Source: Eumeta japonica
Taxonomy: Eukaryota > Arthropoda > Insecta > Lepidoptera > Psychidae
NCBI GenBank assembly: GCA_005406025.1
Contig: BGZK01000086.1
Coordinates: 62,001-126,000, forward strand
DNA length: 64,000 nucleotides
Direction: 5' to 3'
Shown here in pieces: positions 1-11,958 of the stretch (position 1 is its first letter; every line of letters begins with the position of its first letter). The notes beneath the pieces were generated by a model. That model was not told the origin of the DNA, did no database searches, and worked only from the letters and a program-made list of their open reading frames with translations. Both the position numbers and the translations under genes were made by a program.

Positions 1-235
1 AATTTTTTTGGAGCAAATTAACGATAATCGGCCGAATATTTTAAAAGCTCTCCAGATATTTGAATCACCTACCGTAAGGTCGTTATGGTCAAGAAATTGT
101 CGTAGTCGAATATGATGATCAATGGAACTCTTTTAACGGTTTACAGTAAGGGTGCGATCTATGAGCAGCACGTTTAGTAGGTCTAGCCATATTCAGACAA
201 ATTAGTTAGTGTACTGAATATTCACCGAAAATTAA
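1..235. other. ogre intron, no feature seen
   Basis: Non-coding AT-rich sequence left of a foldback element. Nothing can be recognised. Confidence 0.4.
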
Positions 236-898
236 AAAAATAAACAAAAATTTTAACAAATAAAAGACCGACTTCAAAAAAGAAAAACAGTTCCAAAACA
301 AATTAATAGACACTAAAAAGTAAAAAAAATAATTGCGTATTCTTCTACAACTTAATAATCCATTTACTTTTTCTATTCATCAATATGTAGGTATGATCTA
401 TGTGTTTACCACGCTAGAAAGTAGGTAGGTATCTATTCACTTCAAATTTAACTCAATACATACCTATGAATGACAAACAATTATTGTTTTTTTTTTGAGT
501 CTGTGTCAGCCAAGGAATCACTAAGATATACCTAGTAATAGACACCTACTCCAAAAAAATAATAATTGTAACTACATTATATTATCGTAATAATTCGATT
601 GACTTTTAAGTAGTCTAATATTTTTCATTTCATTTTACTTAGGAGAACTAAAAATAATTTTTTGATCATTGTTTGTTATTTATAGGTATGTGTTGAGTTA
701 AATTTGAAATGGGCAGGTACCTACCTTCTTGCGTGGTAAAGACATAGATCGTACCTGACATTGATGAGTAGAAAAGTAAGTTGATTATTGTTGTAGAAGA
801 ATACGCAATTATTTTTTCACTTTTTAGTGCATATTAATTTGTTTTGGAATAAGTTTTATTTCGGAGTCGGTTTTTTTTTTGTTAAATTTTTTAACAAA
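236..898. mobile_element. Foldback (long inverted repeat) element
   Basis: The left arm (about 236-486) and right arm (about 664-898) are reverse complements over roughly 240 bases with scattered differences. Shared blocks include the GACCGACTTC / GGAGTCGGT pair, AATTGCGTATTCTTCTACAAC, the GATCTATGT..TTTACCACGC segment and TTCAAATTTAACTCAA. The CCGACTTC motif is common in moth repeats. No coding capacity is present, so it is a non-autonomous element. It sits in the presumed ogre intron. Confidence 0.8.
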
Positions 899-1869
899 AA
901 AAATCTTAGAACCTGTCCTAAGCTAGTAGATTCCATTATGTTTCGACGTGTATAATGACCGTTATAGTTGTTTCTGTGGATTTGTCTATGGTAATGGGTG
1001 GATATGAATGAGCGCTAGCCGTCTTTTCTTAGAGAAGCCGTACAGAGAAAAAGCTATCGTTTGCACGTAAAAACAATAACAAAATCACAGAAATTATAAA
1101 AACATATTCTTATTGTTGTACACCGCTCTTGTGTTGTCTATAGGGCCAGTTTGTATTGCGCTTGTATGACCGAATTGATGGTAAATTAACAAACTTGTAT
1201 CGATGTTTCGTGAGCGTGTGTACCTTACATTTACGTAAAAACGTTTTCTTTCTTTCCATGGAAAAAAAGACAACTGTAGAAGTACTGTAAAGTTAAACCC
1301 TTCTCAGAGTACGATAAGTGCCGAAAAAAGTTTGTTTATCGAATAAATACGCCAATACAAGTTAATTAAAATTTTCTCTTTACAATTGAAATTACAAACA
1401 TAATCTATGTGTTTATGCGAAAAAGATTGATATAACAAAAATTATAAAATATTAATGGTTCTGTCTTTAAAGAGAAATAACTTAGTATTTGCCTAGTCAT
1501 GGCGAGAGATTAATCTCCTGTATTGTCGAATCTGATTTCTGTCAACCGTTGTGTACACCTCTGTGTGGGGCGGTTGGTTTGTTGGTTCATACTGCAAAAG
1601 AGAAAGCTGGTCTGTTAAGAACGTAAAAGGAGGTACTCGATTACAGCCTATTGTCCGATGCGGACATTAATGGTGGGTATTCGTTTTAGACAAGTGTAAC
1701 ATAGCAATGTGTAGTTATAGCAATATTTTCCCTCGACATCCACAAGTCGAGTGGTCCTGATGGGATACCTTTCGTTGTGCTTAAAATATCCTTCTGGCTT
1801 TGTACCGGTTTTGATGCGCCAATTAGTCACTCATATTTTTTCGGCATAGTCTCAGATTATTGGAGACTG
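899..1869. other. ogre intron, no feature seen
   Basis: AT-rich non-coding DNA. A 60-codon frame on the minus strand (1648-1830) has no family match and is not accepted. Confidence 0.4.
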
Positions 1870-3035
1870 TATTCTGTTTCTATCAAAGGTGAACTTTCTG
1901 ATCCGTTCGATTGCAGACTTATCGTTGTTACATTTCTTGTTCTCTAAAATAATGCGATCCCTAACTAATCGCCAGCCTTTGGTCTACGCAGAGCCATACC
2001 AATTGATATATGACCGCCTGTACGGTTTTCGTTGTCGCCGATCAGCCGGTCGTATTTTAAGCGAAGGCGGTCGAGAGCAAGGAGAAAGTTTTGGGTGTAG
2101 GTTTGGATGTAATGAAGGCCTTTGATAGGGGGGCTGGCACAAAGCGCGTCTCTTGGCGCGCTATTGACTTCCTCGAGAAATTGTCCAAACGAATGGGCAA
2201 TTTCTTCACGAGACGAAGCGTATTCGGATCCCGAGCATATGAGTGCCGACATCTTTGTACTATCCCCTACTTGTTATATTCTAACTATTGATGATCTATT
2301 AAAAATCAGTTACATCCGTTGTTATGCGGGTGACATAACTGTAGACGCATTACACTTCGGCCGCCACTAATACCTCTCGGGACCGTGTTGCCGAGTGTCG
2401 AAACTTTCTCGTACTTCTAATCGAGATATCCTTAGAACAAGTGTGCTAATGAGGTAGATTTAATCTTATATAATTAGAGATAACACAACTCTATGCATTT
2501 ACCGTTAAAAGATTTTCCTTTATTTCTTCTCTCTTTGGAAGCACTCCCCTTAGTGTTACACCGAGCATTGAGGTCATTGGTGTCGATATATAGAACAGTG
2601 TTCAGTTTCGGGATGATCGTCTGAAGAGCAAAGAGTTTTAAAGAGCTTTGGGTATTTAACAGTCTCAAGCTGGACCATCCCCTCGTACTTTATAAGGCAC
2701 AGGTCTAACCTCACCAAGAGTACTTGTTGTTACTTTTGGTCAAAGGTACGCCAATATCAACTTTTGCTTCTAGACCGCGTCCAACGTAGAGCATTTGAAA
2801 TAGTAGAGCATAGAAATCCGGCCGACACGAGCTGTGGGCTTGGCAATGAGTGACATTTTTTTGCGTACTTTATTGCATATGCTACTGGTATACTCTAAAG
2901 AATTATTCAACTTTATTGCTGCCACTGAATTTCATCATTGTTTTTGTCGCCAGAAATACCATTATCTTGTATCGATTGAACTGATTGCAGTATGAGCCAG
3001 CAAACCATCTGCCCTTCGCAGAGGTGGATGCAAAT
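1870..3035 (+). pseudogene. Decayed Jockey/CR1-type LINE reverse transcriptase
   Basis: Frame-shifted pieces read in order as a LINE reverse transcriptase: YDRLYGFRCRRSAG, then GLDVMKAFDR (motif with the first catalytic Asp), IRCYAGD (YADD box, changed), CAFTVKRFSF, TPSIEVIGVDI..SVQFRD, a YKAQ-like part, and ELFNFIAATEFHHC near the end. Many stops and frameshifts make it dead. It is a piece lacking the endonuclease part and a clear 3' tail. The longest open pieces are 1889-2125 and 2091-2370 on the plus strand; the minus frame 1965-2252 is a shadow. Confidence 0.8.
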
Positions 3036-4038
3036 CGTTGACGGAAATCACATTGAACAATAAAGCTGTGAACCTGTATTATGAACCGTATTTTTTTGAT
3101 AAAATTTCATGTAAAATCTAGAAAGTGAAACCTTCTATTTCCATAAACCCATATAATTATATAACCAGATAAAGAGTACAGTACTTTTTTTTGCATTGGC
3201 TTTCACTTGTCGATATCGTATTGTAAATATGATTAATCGGACATTAGCGTCGAGGTAATGTCTAGACTGTGTCGTAAACTGCTCATTGTACATGTTTGAA
3301 ATCGCTAATGAACCGTACCCGAGTCGTCGCGCCTCCTAACCGTTACTGACGTTCGACGACCCCGCCGCGCGCTCTCCGCATGCGCAGGCGCTGCGGCCGG
3401 CGATAATTACGAAGCATTGTCTCCGCGAGCCGTGCGTACGTAGTATGTCCGTCTGTCATTACGTTACGGCGTCTACCTGTTAACTCATTTGCTAATGTGT
3501 CTTTCTTTTGTTTATTCAAGTGCCGTACGTATTTCTTTTGTAATCCTTTCAAACAGAACTCGAAATTAATTAATGATTGAATATTTGAAAATATTTGCAC
3601 AACGGGAAATTTAATACTGTAATATGTTGTAACTATGAAGTTGCATTGAAAAGTTCGCCCCTTTAATATAAATACGGTAGTTCTTCGAACCATTTTTATT
3701 TCGACGCAATGGTCATTATTCTCAATGTTAAATATAATTTCTAAAATATGCGTTGATGGCAAGCGTCAATGTTTTCGCTTGTGGAAAATTTCTGATCTAA
3801 ATTTCTCTTAATTTCTCTAAATTTCTCTTAAAGATGCAAGACCGAGTCAATGAGGGAGAATTTTGGAAGTGATTTGTTTTCCAAATTATAGGTTTTCGAC
3901 ATATTTTCACAGGACGCATCGGAGAATACGTTGTTGTGGTATCAATTTTTTATGGTTAACATTTTTGAGTGTTTCGTATTAATTTCTTCGCACCACCGAC
4001 ACCGACGTAAAAGCATACAATTTAATAAATAAAATGGT
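3036..4038. other. ogre intron with CpG-rich block and an orphan minus-strand frame
   Basis: A CpG-rich block at about 3320-3440 contains CGCATGCGCAGGCGC, an NRF-1/ewg-like site, as seen in some promoters. A 139-codon minus-strand frame (3762-3343) covers it; the protein matches no family I know, and its Arg-rich C-terminus simply reflects the CpG block. No gene is claimed. Confidence 0.35.
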
Positions 4039-4111
4039 AAAGAGAATAATAAAAAAAATAATTATAAAGAGGATAATAAAAAAAATAATTATAAAGAGAA
4101 TAATAAAATAA
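4039..4111. repeat. 27-bp tandem repeat
   Basis: The unit AAAGAGAATAATAAAAAAAA followed by TAATTAT occurs from 4039 and 4066, and in part from 4093, with one base change. About 2.7 copies. Confidence 0.8.
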
Positions 4112-5168
4112 ATTCCTGACTTCAAAGACTCTACCGAACGAAGTAGAAAAAAAATAATTTGTCTTTAAAATTAAATTTAAGACAGTGATAATAATAACGA
4201 AACAATATATTGACGCCTACAAACAGTAATAAATTTTAATACACTGATTACTATCTAGTAAAATCATTAAGCTTTGACCAATTTACGTCATTTAATTAAG
4301 TCTATAGTTTCTACTTATGAAGTCGGTGCCAAGGCACGAACTATATCTACATACAAATTAACAGGTGTCTATTTAAAATAATGTATATGTAATATTTATA
4401 AAATATAATTGTCTGTTTTAGTTAGGGCTTAGTTTCGGATTCTGTTGAATCTAGAAAGCTTGAACCTTGAATGTTATGTTATAGTATACATACCGTTATA
4501 GATTATTGCATCAAAACAGACACTTACAGCGTGTACGTCGTCCGTTCATCGCGACAGTCAAGCTGTGTACACATCGCGCGTTAAGTTCGTTAGCCCGCGG
4601 GTTATCTTAGCGATATCTACAATTAGTGCACATCCGTCGCTACAGTGTCGAGGAGTGTTAATAGCGTATAGGTAAGACTCCGTGTGTGGACATACAGAGC
4701 GTTCCGCTGCTGGCAAAGTTCGTCGGCAGCCTCCGACCAGTACCGGGCTAGCTCGGAGACCTCGAGATCTAGGTCCCTCGTTTCGAAATAAAAGATGAGG
4801 TGAGCGTTGGTGGAGCAGTTAGGCGATGAAAAACTGATAAGCTGTAGTCTTATTTACTGAAGTTCGAACAGAGTATTAGTTCAACGGACTTAATATTAGG
4901 ATTGTACTGGTTTCAAGTCCGTTGCATATGCGGCGTGCATCCCGAATATCATTCAGGGGGTGGCGTTTCCAAGGATTTGGTTCAAACGGGGCTTTGATTT
5001 CGCTTAAGTTTAAAACTAATTGGTAAAGGCGCCCGCGTTGCGGATCGAGCCCGTTACGCCCGGCCCGAGTCCCTGCTCTTGACCGCCGGCTGCCGCGCGT
5101 ACACGTGATAGTTCTCAGTCGGAGGACCGTCTCAGTCGGTAGGCTTTACGTATGTCGTTTCGTCGCAG
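4112..5168. other. ogre intron, GC-rich block with a donor-like site
   Basis: The block at about 4520-4800 is CpG-rich and contains a good donor (TATAG|GTAAGA at 4672), so it might be a non-coding first exon of some transcript, but nothing coding is visible. GAAGTCGGTGCC at about 4318 and CTGACTTCAAAG at about 4115 look like the worn ends of a moth CCGACTTC repeat. Confidence 0.3.
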
Positions 5169-5330
5169 GTTGGTGATCATCTTCGTGCCGCGCGTCCGGC
5201 CGCGCCTGCTGCACGCGCGCAGCCGGTCGTTGCCGCTGGAGATGGCGGTGGCGGTGTCGCGGCGCGCCGACGTCGGCGACTGGTGGCTGCTGTACATGCT
5301 CGCCAGGAACATGGACCCGCTTATATATAA
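5169..5330 (+). CDS. ogre: ogre penultimate coding exon
   Basis: The acceptor is ...TTTCGTCGCAG ending at 5168; the exon opens with one base that completes an Arg codon, runs 53 full codons and ends with AA, two bases of a Lys codon. The donor is a strong AA|GTACGT at 5331. The 162 bases are far more GC-rich than the flanking DNA. The encoded residues begin at the cytoplasmic end of TM4 (LVIIFVPR) and run to DPLIY. Reading on past 5330 leaves innexin similarity at once, which fixes the donor. Confidence 0.9.
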   Translation, partial: VGDHLRAARPAAPAARAQPVVAAGDGGGGVAARRRRRLVAAVHARQEHGPAYI

Positions 5331-6476
5331 GTACGTCACGTATATAAGATATTTGGAGATAATTGGAGAATATTAATTACACACTAAATGTCCTTTAAAC
5401 AAACATATAGCCTTTACAAGATCGATGCAGTGTGTTCTAATTTTACAAACGCGTTTAGGTTCAATGACCGTTATTGGAGGTCAAAATTTGGAACGATTTC
5501 TTTTACATGGTAAGGAGAATACCCACGCTACTATCGACTCCCGTACCGTGCCATGTTGCGTCAAAACCATTTGGTTTTTTTATGGACTATGCCTTGCTCA
5601 ATAGGGATATAAAAATTCATATCTGGGTTCCAGAGTAATCTAACAAAGTCGAAGATAACCGAAAAATATACATAGTATTCTTCGCAAAAGGTTTTTAAGA
5701 GTTTTTAGATTTCTGTAAATATTACAAGGAACGGATAACGTCCAGAAGATACATCTACTGCTATGGTATGTATTATAATTATAAGTATTTTAGTAGTGTG
5801 TATTCAATAGGTGGTAGTAGTACATGAGCTGTGGAAGGAGGGTGATCTTGAACTGTTGAAAATGTTGCCACGGTGCGCTTGCCCACGAGGCAGCGACAAC
5901 AACTTTTATATTACCTAATCGATCGATAAATTGATTGTTACAGCAGTTTGACTGTCATCCGTCATTTTAAGAAAGTGTGAATTGAGCAACTTTTAAAGTA
6001 TCGCCTTAAATCTCCGTGTCGAGTTTTGCATTCCTTTGATGATTATGTGATATGATTGACGAAAATTATTTTCATAATATTTTGATCTTGACGCATGTCA
6101 CTTCTTTGTACCATACGTGAGCATTCTCCTTTGATGATACAATAATTACATGTGTTTCGTGTGCCTTGGTATGAAATGAAATGCAACGCATAATATATTT
6201 AGTCTTTTGTTTGAATGAACGTTCGCGTTTACCGTTTTATGAAAAAGGAATCGCTTATGGCCCTATTGACTCTTATAACACTATTTACATATAATTTCTT
6301 TCATTTATTTTCGTAACGCTGCGTAGGACTATAAGGAAATATGCGAGCAAAGCATTTCATTATCTCAACTCGACAAATATACTCAACGGTCATTAGTTGT
6401 AATTTTTTTCATTGGCAGGGAATTCATATCGGAATTGGCGAAGAGGATGGGCGAGAAAGTGCGGCCGAGCGCGTGA
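5169..6476 (+). CDS. ogre: Innexin 1 (ogre) orthologue, C-terminal part, two exons
   Basis: Innexins are four-pass membrane proteins that form invertebrate gap junctions. Two plus-strand exons (5169-5330 and 6419-6476) join in frame to give 73 C-terminal residues. The cytoplasmic tail carries the ogre-type run RPRLL, then GDWWLLYML, then DPLIYK, and ends KVRPSA before TGA at 6474-6476. From memory of fly ogre, the matching segment has the same length and the same GDWW...YMLxRNxDPxIYK spacing; inx2 has GDWF and shakB has GDWF or GDWY at that point, so ogre fits best. TM1 to TM4 and both extracellular loops are missing, and I find no upstream exon on the plus strand between 1 and 5168, so they must lie left of the window. 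The gene converges with shakB. After the stop, the first AATAAA I see on this strand is near 8872, so the 3' UTR end is unclear. Confidence 0.9.
6419..6476 (+). CDS. ogre: ogre last coding exon
   Basis: The acceptor follows a pyrimidine-rich tract (TTTTTTTCATTGGCAG, ending 6418). The first base completes the Lys codon left open at 5330; 18 codons (EFISELAKRMGEKVRPSA) and TGA follow. EFISELAK corresponds to DVMSEFAK in the fly protein. The exon is only 58 bases, so a plain frame search misses it; the open frame seen there begins upstream in intron and is otherwise meaningless. Confidence 0.88.
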
Positions 6477-9400
6477 CGCCCGCCCGCCGCCGCGCCGCGC
6501 CTGGCGGTCATATCTTAGCTGCGGCTAAGGTGTGGGCTGTTACCGACAGGTGGCGCTGACATGGGAGATTATGAAGTTTTCACGTTTACCTACAGACGCC
6601 GTTATGTAAAGAAATAATAGATTTTTATATACATACCCAATACGTTAATAATCGAAAATGTCATGTTCCTGAACAGCCATAAAAAATACAGTCAGATAGC
6701 ACTGATATTGTGATTATTGAATCTGTTTTTCTTGCGGGTTTTATCGATTCTTACGCATGTTATTCTTAAGCGTCATCCTAGTGACGTCACTGCCATTTTT
6801 AAGATTTGACGTGTCGTTCTTTATAATTTTACTGCTACAAATCCATTAATTTTAAGTTTTTAATATTCCAATACAGGCAAAGATAATGGGCAAATATTTA
6901 TATCTGAGGACTCAATTGTGCCAACGTTGTAGCCGTTAAAATATGTTGATCTTGTGTAATTTTTTTCGTTGTAAAATGTAACTAGTTTTAAGACAATGGT
7001 TGTAATTATTGATTTATTGTATCGCAGTTGACCAATCGCAAGTAATTTTAACATCTTATACGTATTTGCAGTGTTGTAAGGGTCCTTTTTTAAATTCGGT
7101 ATGAATCGATCGAACTGAATTATTTATTGGGTACAGGTTGCGAGAGACAATACAAGAAGTAAATTCCTTTTTTTTCTCTTTTTATTGTTTATTTTTTTTT
7201 CAAACTCAGCAGTTATTGGATGTATATGTTTCCAGTTTCGTGACTATTCAATTAAACAGCGTTTGATAAAAACAAACAAATATTAAATAATTGTATTATT
7301 GATTAGTAGTATAAATATTTTTGAGGTTGATTCCGTACAAATGATCACTTTTCAATTTAGTTTTGCGACTCGAACCACAATGTTTATGTAAATGATTGAA
7401 AAAAGTATATGATTTGCTTCTTAAGAACTTTCAAATAACTAATTACATGTTCTAGAATTAAAATTACGACAATTTGCAAGAAATGTGGTTTGATTATTTT
7501 TTATTGTATTTGTATTATTGATGTTATTATGTTTATTTCTAATATAAATTATTATTTATAGAATAAGTGGTATATGTATTATAGATTTATAATTATGGAC
7601 AAGTTTTTAAAAAGAGTAAAAACGAAAACGAATCTCGTAATTTTATCTTTTTGAATTTCAGCACATTTAAATCATGTCCAGCAAATTGGCGACTATATTG
7701 TAAATTATTATATCGTTCTATGATAATTATACATTGTACAGGGTTGTCGTTGGTAATTTTTGGTCCCTCAAAATATATGAGAGATATTTCATGTAAAATC
7801 CATTGATAATTTCTGTTTATTCGAATCTTACGAACCAGAATCTATGATTTCTTTAATCATAAACATTATTATTAGAATTATTGATATTATATTTATTATT
7901 AGACAATTATATAATAAGATTAAATGTTTATCAAATATTTTGTCAAAGTTGTTAAAAATCGTTGTATTTTTTTTTTCGTATATATTAAACAGACACATTC
8001 TTTAAAAAAGTAATTGAATTTTGAGAAATTTTCAATTAATATCACCTCAACATAAACACTACTTAGATCGCAATATATGTTAATCCCTGACGAAAAGAAA
8101 ACGGGGTAAAGTAGACTCGCGCGCCGAGCGTTCCGAAAATATACAGTTTTAAAGTGAACTGGATCGTGTCGTCAGTAGTGTACAAAGTGATTCATTTCAT
8201 TAAAAACAAATCTTGTATTCATAGCAGTGCCACTCATAGAATACTAGACTGTGGCACTCGGACAACGAACGAAATGTTGAGGGTCGGGTTTTGTCATGAG
8301 CTCGTATGTGCGGTGCCACGGAGATGGCACTGTGTGAGACCAACGATGTCTATTGTGCTCATTATAGAAGACTGAAGAATCTCGCACGATTTTAGCAACT
8401 TTGATGAAACGTTTGATCGATCGTTAAGCACAGTTTTAAATGTTTCATCGACCGATGATCCTAACGGGCAATAATGTATAAGTGAATAAGCACTGAGTGT
8501 CAACAGAAGGACTGTCGAAATCGCCTTATTTTATAGATGTGGTGACGTGTGCGCGTGGTTTAGGATTAGTGTCGGCTGTTCGTAGAGTTTGTATGAAAGT
8601 TTCGGTTCGTAGTAGGACAGAATTTGACGTAAGTTGTGAATTTAATTTTTTGTCAATGCTGTATGTAGCGTGAGATCCTTTGATTTCTTTACGTGTAAAG
8701 ATGATACATTCTCTTATGTCGATCTATGAACTGTGTATTACTTCTGATGACGTCCGACGATGGTTCTTTTTGTGTAGTGGTCGAATCGGAGGGACAAAAA
8801 GGTTGTGACTACTTCACAGTTTGCCGGCGTCGTAATCGCTATTCACTCCACGACCGTGGACCGTAAGCTCGAATAAAACGAAAGATAGAAAAGTTTATAC
8901 ACCATTAAAATGTTACGTTGCTCAGAAGCTGACTAGACGCAGTTCCGTTTTTCCCATAAGAGTACCCGGTCGGGCCCCCCGTCCGATGGCGACCGCGAAA
9001 AGCCCCATCGTCGTTTGACTTGCATCCAAAATTACATTCCATTTCCCTTCACATATCGTTTGGCTTTCTAAAAGGATCCCAAACTCTGTCCATACGGATG
9101 ATATAGGTATGTTCTTCCGCTGATTATGCTGCTCGGTGATCGCTGTCCCCGCATTGCCTAAAATAAATAAATAATGACTGCTATCGTACTAGGCGTTGGT
9201 GTTGCGTGATCGACTTGTTCCGGGCAGTGGACGATATATGCGCTATAACATAAGGAAAACGATCGATTTTTGCCTTTCACCCAGATGCGTCATCCTGATG
9301 GACATCGGGCTGCGTAGTCAGTTGTACCGACCACATAGAAATTTTTTTATAATCATGTCATTGCGCGACGAACAGCGAGGTTATATAAACACTTCGAAAT

Positions 9401-10387
9401 TAAAATGCAGTTTTTTTAGCCGTTGTAGAGTATGTAGTTTTGATTACCGGTCTTTAATCGGTTTCTTCATTTGTTGTCATTTAATGTTTGTTTTGTGATG
9501 AATCCAACAAGGTTATTAATATACCAATCTTAAACGCAGTTTGGAATAGCCCGCTACGTCGCGTAGTATCGACGTGGCTAAACGGACAGCTACGAGTGCT
9601 TATCGAAAATCGTCCGGTCGAATTCGCCAAAATATGCTTCAAGAATAAAATTAAAAACATGGCATGCGAAATCGATACTGTTACGTCTTTGGAATATTTG
9701 AAACGGTTCGCCGGCGGCACGGCGAGGCGCATCGCGGTCGAGTCAGAACGGTTGTTCTCGTGACGCGATGACGCGCGTTGGCTTTTTCGCGATCGACGCG
9801 CCCCCCTACGTTCGTAAACGTTCAGCTGCACGCGTGAGCAATGTGGACGTGTTCGCTTCCGTTTGCCCGCGACGACCGCTACCGCTCGTGGGTCGTAAGA
9901 TCGACGATCGCCGGCGCGATTTTACTCTAAATACCACACGAAATTCTGTATTTATCTCATTCGATAACAAATTCGAAAATAACGCTAAGAATTCCGTGAA
10001 TCCTCCGATGGATTTGTCTGGTGATCGTAGATATTTTCGTATTTTCTCGTATTGATTATAGGTTTTGGATTTGGGGTATTGTTGTTAGAAATCGGGGCTA
10101 TTGAATAAAATTACTGTTAATGTCCCATTTTCCAAAATAAATTAAGGAGTACGCCCCCGCTATATAGAAACGAGGTAGCGTCAGTAGATTTTTAGGTGTG
10201 ATCTAAGCAGCGTGATAAATTGCGCGTGGGCCGACACCTACAATAGAATTCAATGATTTAAATGGAAAAGGAAGAAAAGTTTTACGAAGAATAAAAGTAC
10301 AAGAATTTTAAGACGATTCGAGAAACATTTAAATTTTACAATTCAGCCTTGAGATGATTCGCAGATATATCTATGAGAACATAAACT
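6477..10387. other. ogre 3' side and intergenic DNA
   Basis: It begins with a GC-rich ogre 3' UTR stretch (to about 6560), then long AT-rich sequence. Short CpG-rich blocks occur at about 8110-8160, 8280-8340 and 9680-9920. Two adjacent plus-strand frames, 9488-9763 (91 codons) and 9768-10055 (95 codons), are 4 bases apart but in different frames; neither matches a family I know and neither is accepted as a gene. Confidence 0.35.
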
Positions 10388-10690
10388 TTCAGCTTATTTT
10401 TCAGAGGGTAGGCAGAAACAACATATCCGCACTTTAAACGTACGCATCTCTTACTGACACGTAAGGGATGCGTACGTTTCATGCGAGCTCGACGATTGTG
10501 GGTGCTTAAAATTTGGGCCTTTAATATCCTACCAATTTGGTCTACGTTTGTTTTTTTCTAAAGTGATACTTGTCGATTCTTCCATTATCCATATTCACTC
10601 TCTCGGCCTTCATTCATATTTTCCAGATGGCCAAACGATCTCAACATATCTTTTTCTATTCTAGTCACAACATCTTTCAAATCACCATCC
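10388..10690 (-). pseudogene. 3' end of an RTE-like LINE reverse transcriptase, fragment
   Basis: Read on the minus strand, the pieces are KDVVTRIEKDMLRSFGHLENMNEGR, then IGRILKAQILSTHNRRARMKR and, after a palindrome, VVSAYPLKN. These match the C-terminal RTRIEKxMLRWFGHVERM ... GxxLKKGQxxSTRNRRACMKRLMDV ... VVSAYPSGK order of insect RTE-like elements. Related fragments lie at 32344 and 57298. Confidence 0.75.
10436..10479. repeat. 19-bp near-perfect palindrome with 6-base loop
   Basis: AAACGTACGCATCTCTTAC (10436-10454) and its complement GTAAGGGATGCGTACGTTT (10461-10479) pair with one T-G wobble. The loop is TGACAC. It replaces the MDVSEAREVC part of the LINE fragment it sits in. Confidence 0.85.
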
Positions 10691-11254
10691 AAGGACACTC
10701 CACAATTTATATAAAACATTAATAAAACGTATTGAAATTTTAAATGTAGATGGATTTTACTGTTTTTGTCACAAAAATTTTATGATGAAGTGAGTATCTT
10801 TAAGTTTAGTTACTCAAAACTCATGAAAAGTCAACAGATTTTAAAAACTAATTGCAATATTTGTAAACTATTTTGTCTCCACGGAAACGAAAAAAAAAAG
10901 CTGAAGTCATTTAATGTTCATTTTACATTTCGTGATCATAAAAGACTGTTTCGGTCAGAAAACAACACCGCTCCATATCATTATATGTATTTAATGTGTG
11001 TACGTTGTAACAGTGAATGAACGACGATCGCCCAGTAATACTTGTTATGATATCGATTCGACTCAAATTAATCTAAAAATTTATAGGTTTATCATACGTC
11101 TAAGGGCGGATCTGCGCCCTCAAACCTTTCCCAATTGTCGCCGTGCCTTTGTCCAGTCATATTCTAAAGACGTACGAGAGACGAGCGCTCTGAGTTGTGG
11201 TGTACAGTGACGAGGCGGCCGGAATTATCGGTTACGTATATGTTAGCAATAGTT
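10691..11254. other. Intergenic DNA, no feature seen
   Basis: Short open frames (10766-11020, 10998-11210) have no family match and poor codon composition. Confidence 0.4.
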
Positions 11255-11416
11255 TAGTACAACGCACGAATCTTTGGCGCTCTGAATTTCCTGCCGAAAT
11301 GCATAGGTTTAAACGCTTCCCGACCCCTTCTGCTGCCCCGCGTGCCAATTTTGCTCCATTTAGCTCCGCTTTCGTTACTAACTTCACAGCGGCAGAGTTT
11401 CGTGCGTTGTGCTGTA
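11255..11416. mobile_element. MITE, copy 1 of a TACAGTAYAACGCACGAA family
   Basis: Inverted ends: TAGTACAACGCACGAA...GGCGCTCTGAA on the left and the complement of CAGCGGCAGAGTTTCGTGCG plus TTGTGCTGTA on the right. The about 34-bp terminal repeats match those of the copy at 48697-48870. The interior is about 100 bases and not coding. Open frames that read AEFRAL across it are a by-product of the terminal repeat. Confidence 0.75.
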
Positions 11417-11958
11417 CTCGGCTGTTGCACCGGTCGCGATTGTGGTCCGAGTCGGCTTATAGTCGTCTTGTGTTGAAATGTACCCGCCGCGCCCGTATTT
11501 ACTATTTTTATTATCGATTTGCTTTAAACGAAATGAAATTAATCTGTTGATTTTAATACGTAGTAGGTATAAAAAAACGAATATAAATCGTCTGATCCAC
11601 CTTAGTTTAAGTCACCAGCACCGGCCGCGTCGTCCAGCATTTGTTTTATGATTAAGTTTTATGTTTTCTAATTAAAAATTCCCAATCAATTGTTAAGTTA
11701 GCGTCAATTTTAATGATTTAGTTAGTATCGTATAGTTAGTTAGTAAATTTTCCTATTTATTTTAACGCCATTAGTGTCATTAATTGATATATTTTAAAAT
11801 ATATTTTATGTTTACATATAAAATTACATGTAAGTGACAGATGAAATATATGATCTTCAAGTTTTTACAGTGTCGTTTTATTTTTTCGCTATTTTATACA
11901 CTTTAAGAATATCGAATTAAACGAAATGGGTGCTTCTTAACCAGAGTTTAACTCTACA
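11417..11958. other. Intergenic DNA, no feature seen
   Basis: AT-rich, with nothing recognisable up to the Helitron. Confidence 0.4.

Noticed and set aside
3343..3762. 139-codon minus-strand frame
   Set aside because: No recognised domain, no plausible start or splice context, and an Arg-rich end due to a CpG-rich block.
1..5168. Search for upstream ogre exons (TKCTFHKYGPSG and WFWF segments)
   Set aside because: No sequence encoding these was found on the plus strand, so the exons are taken to lie outside the window.
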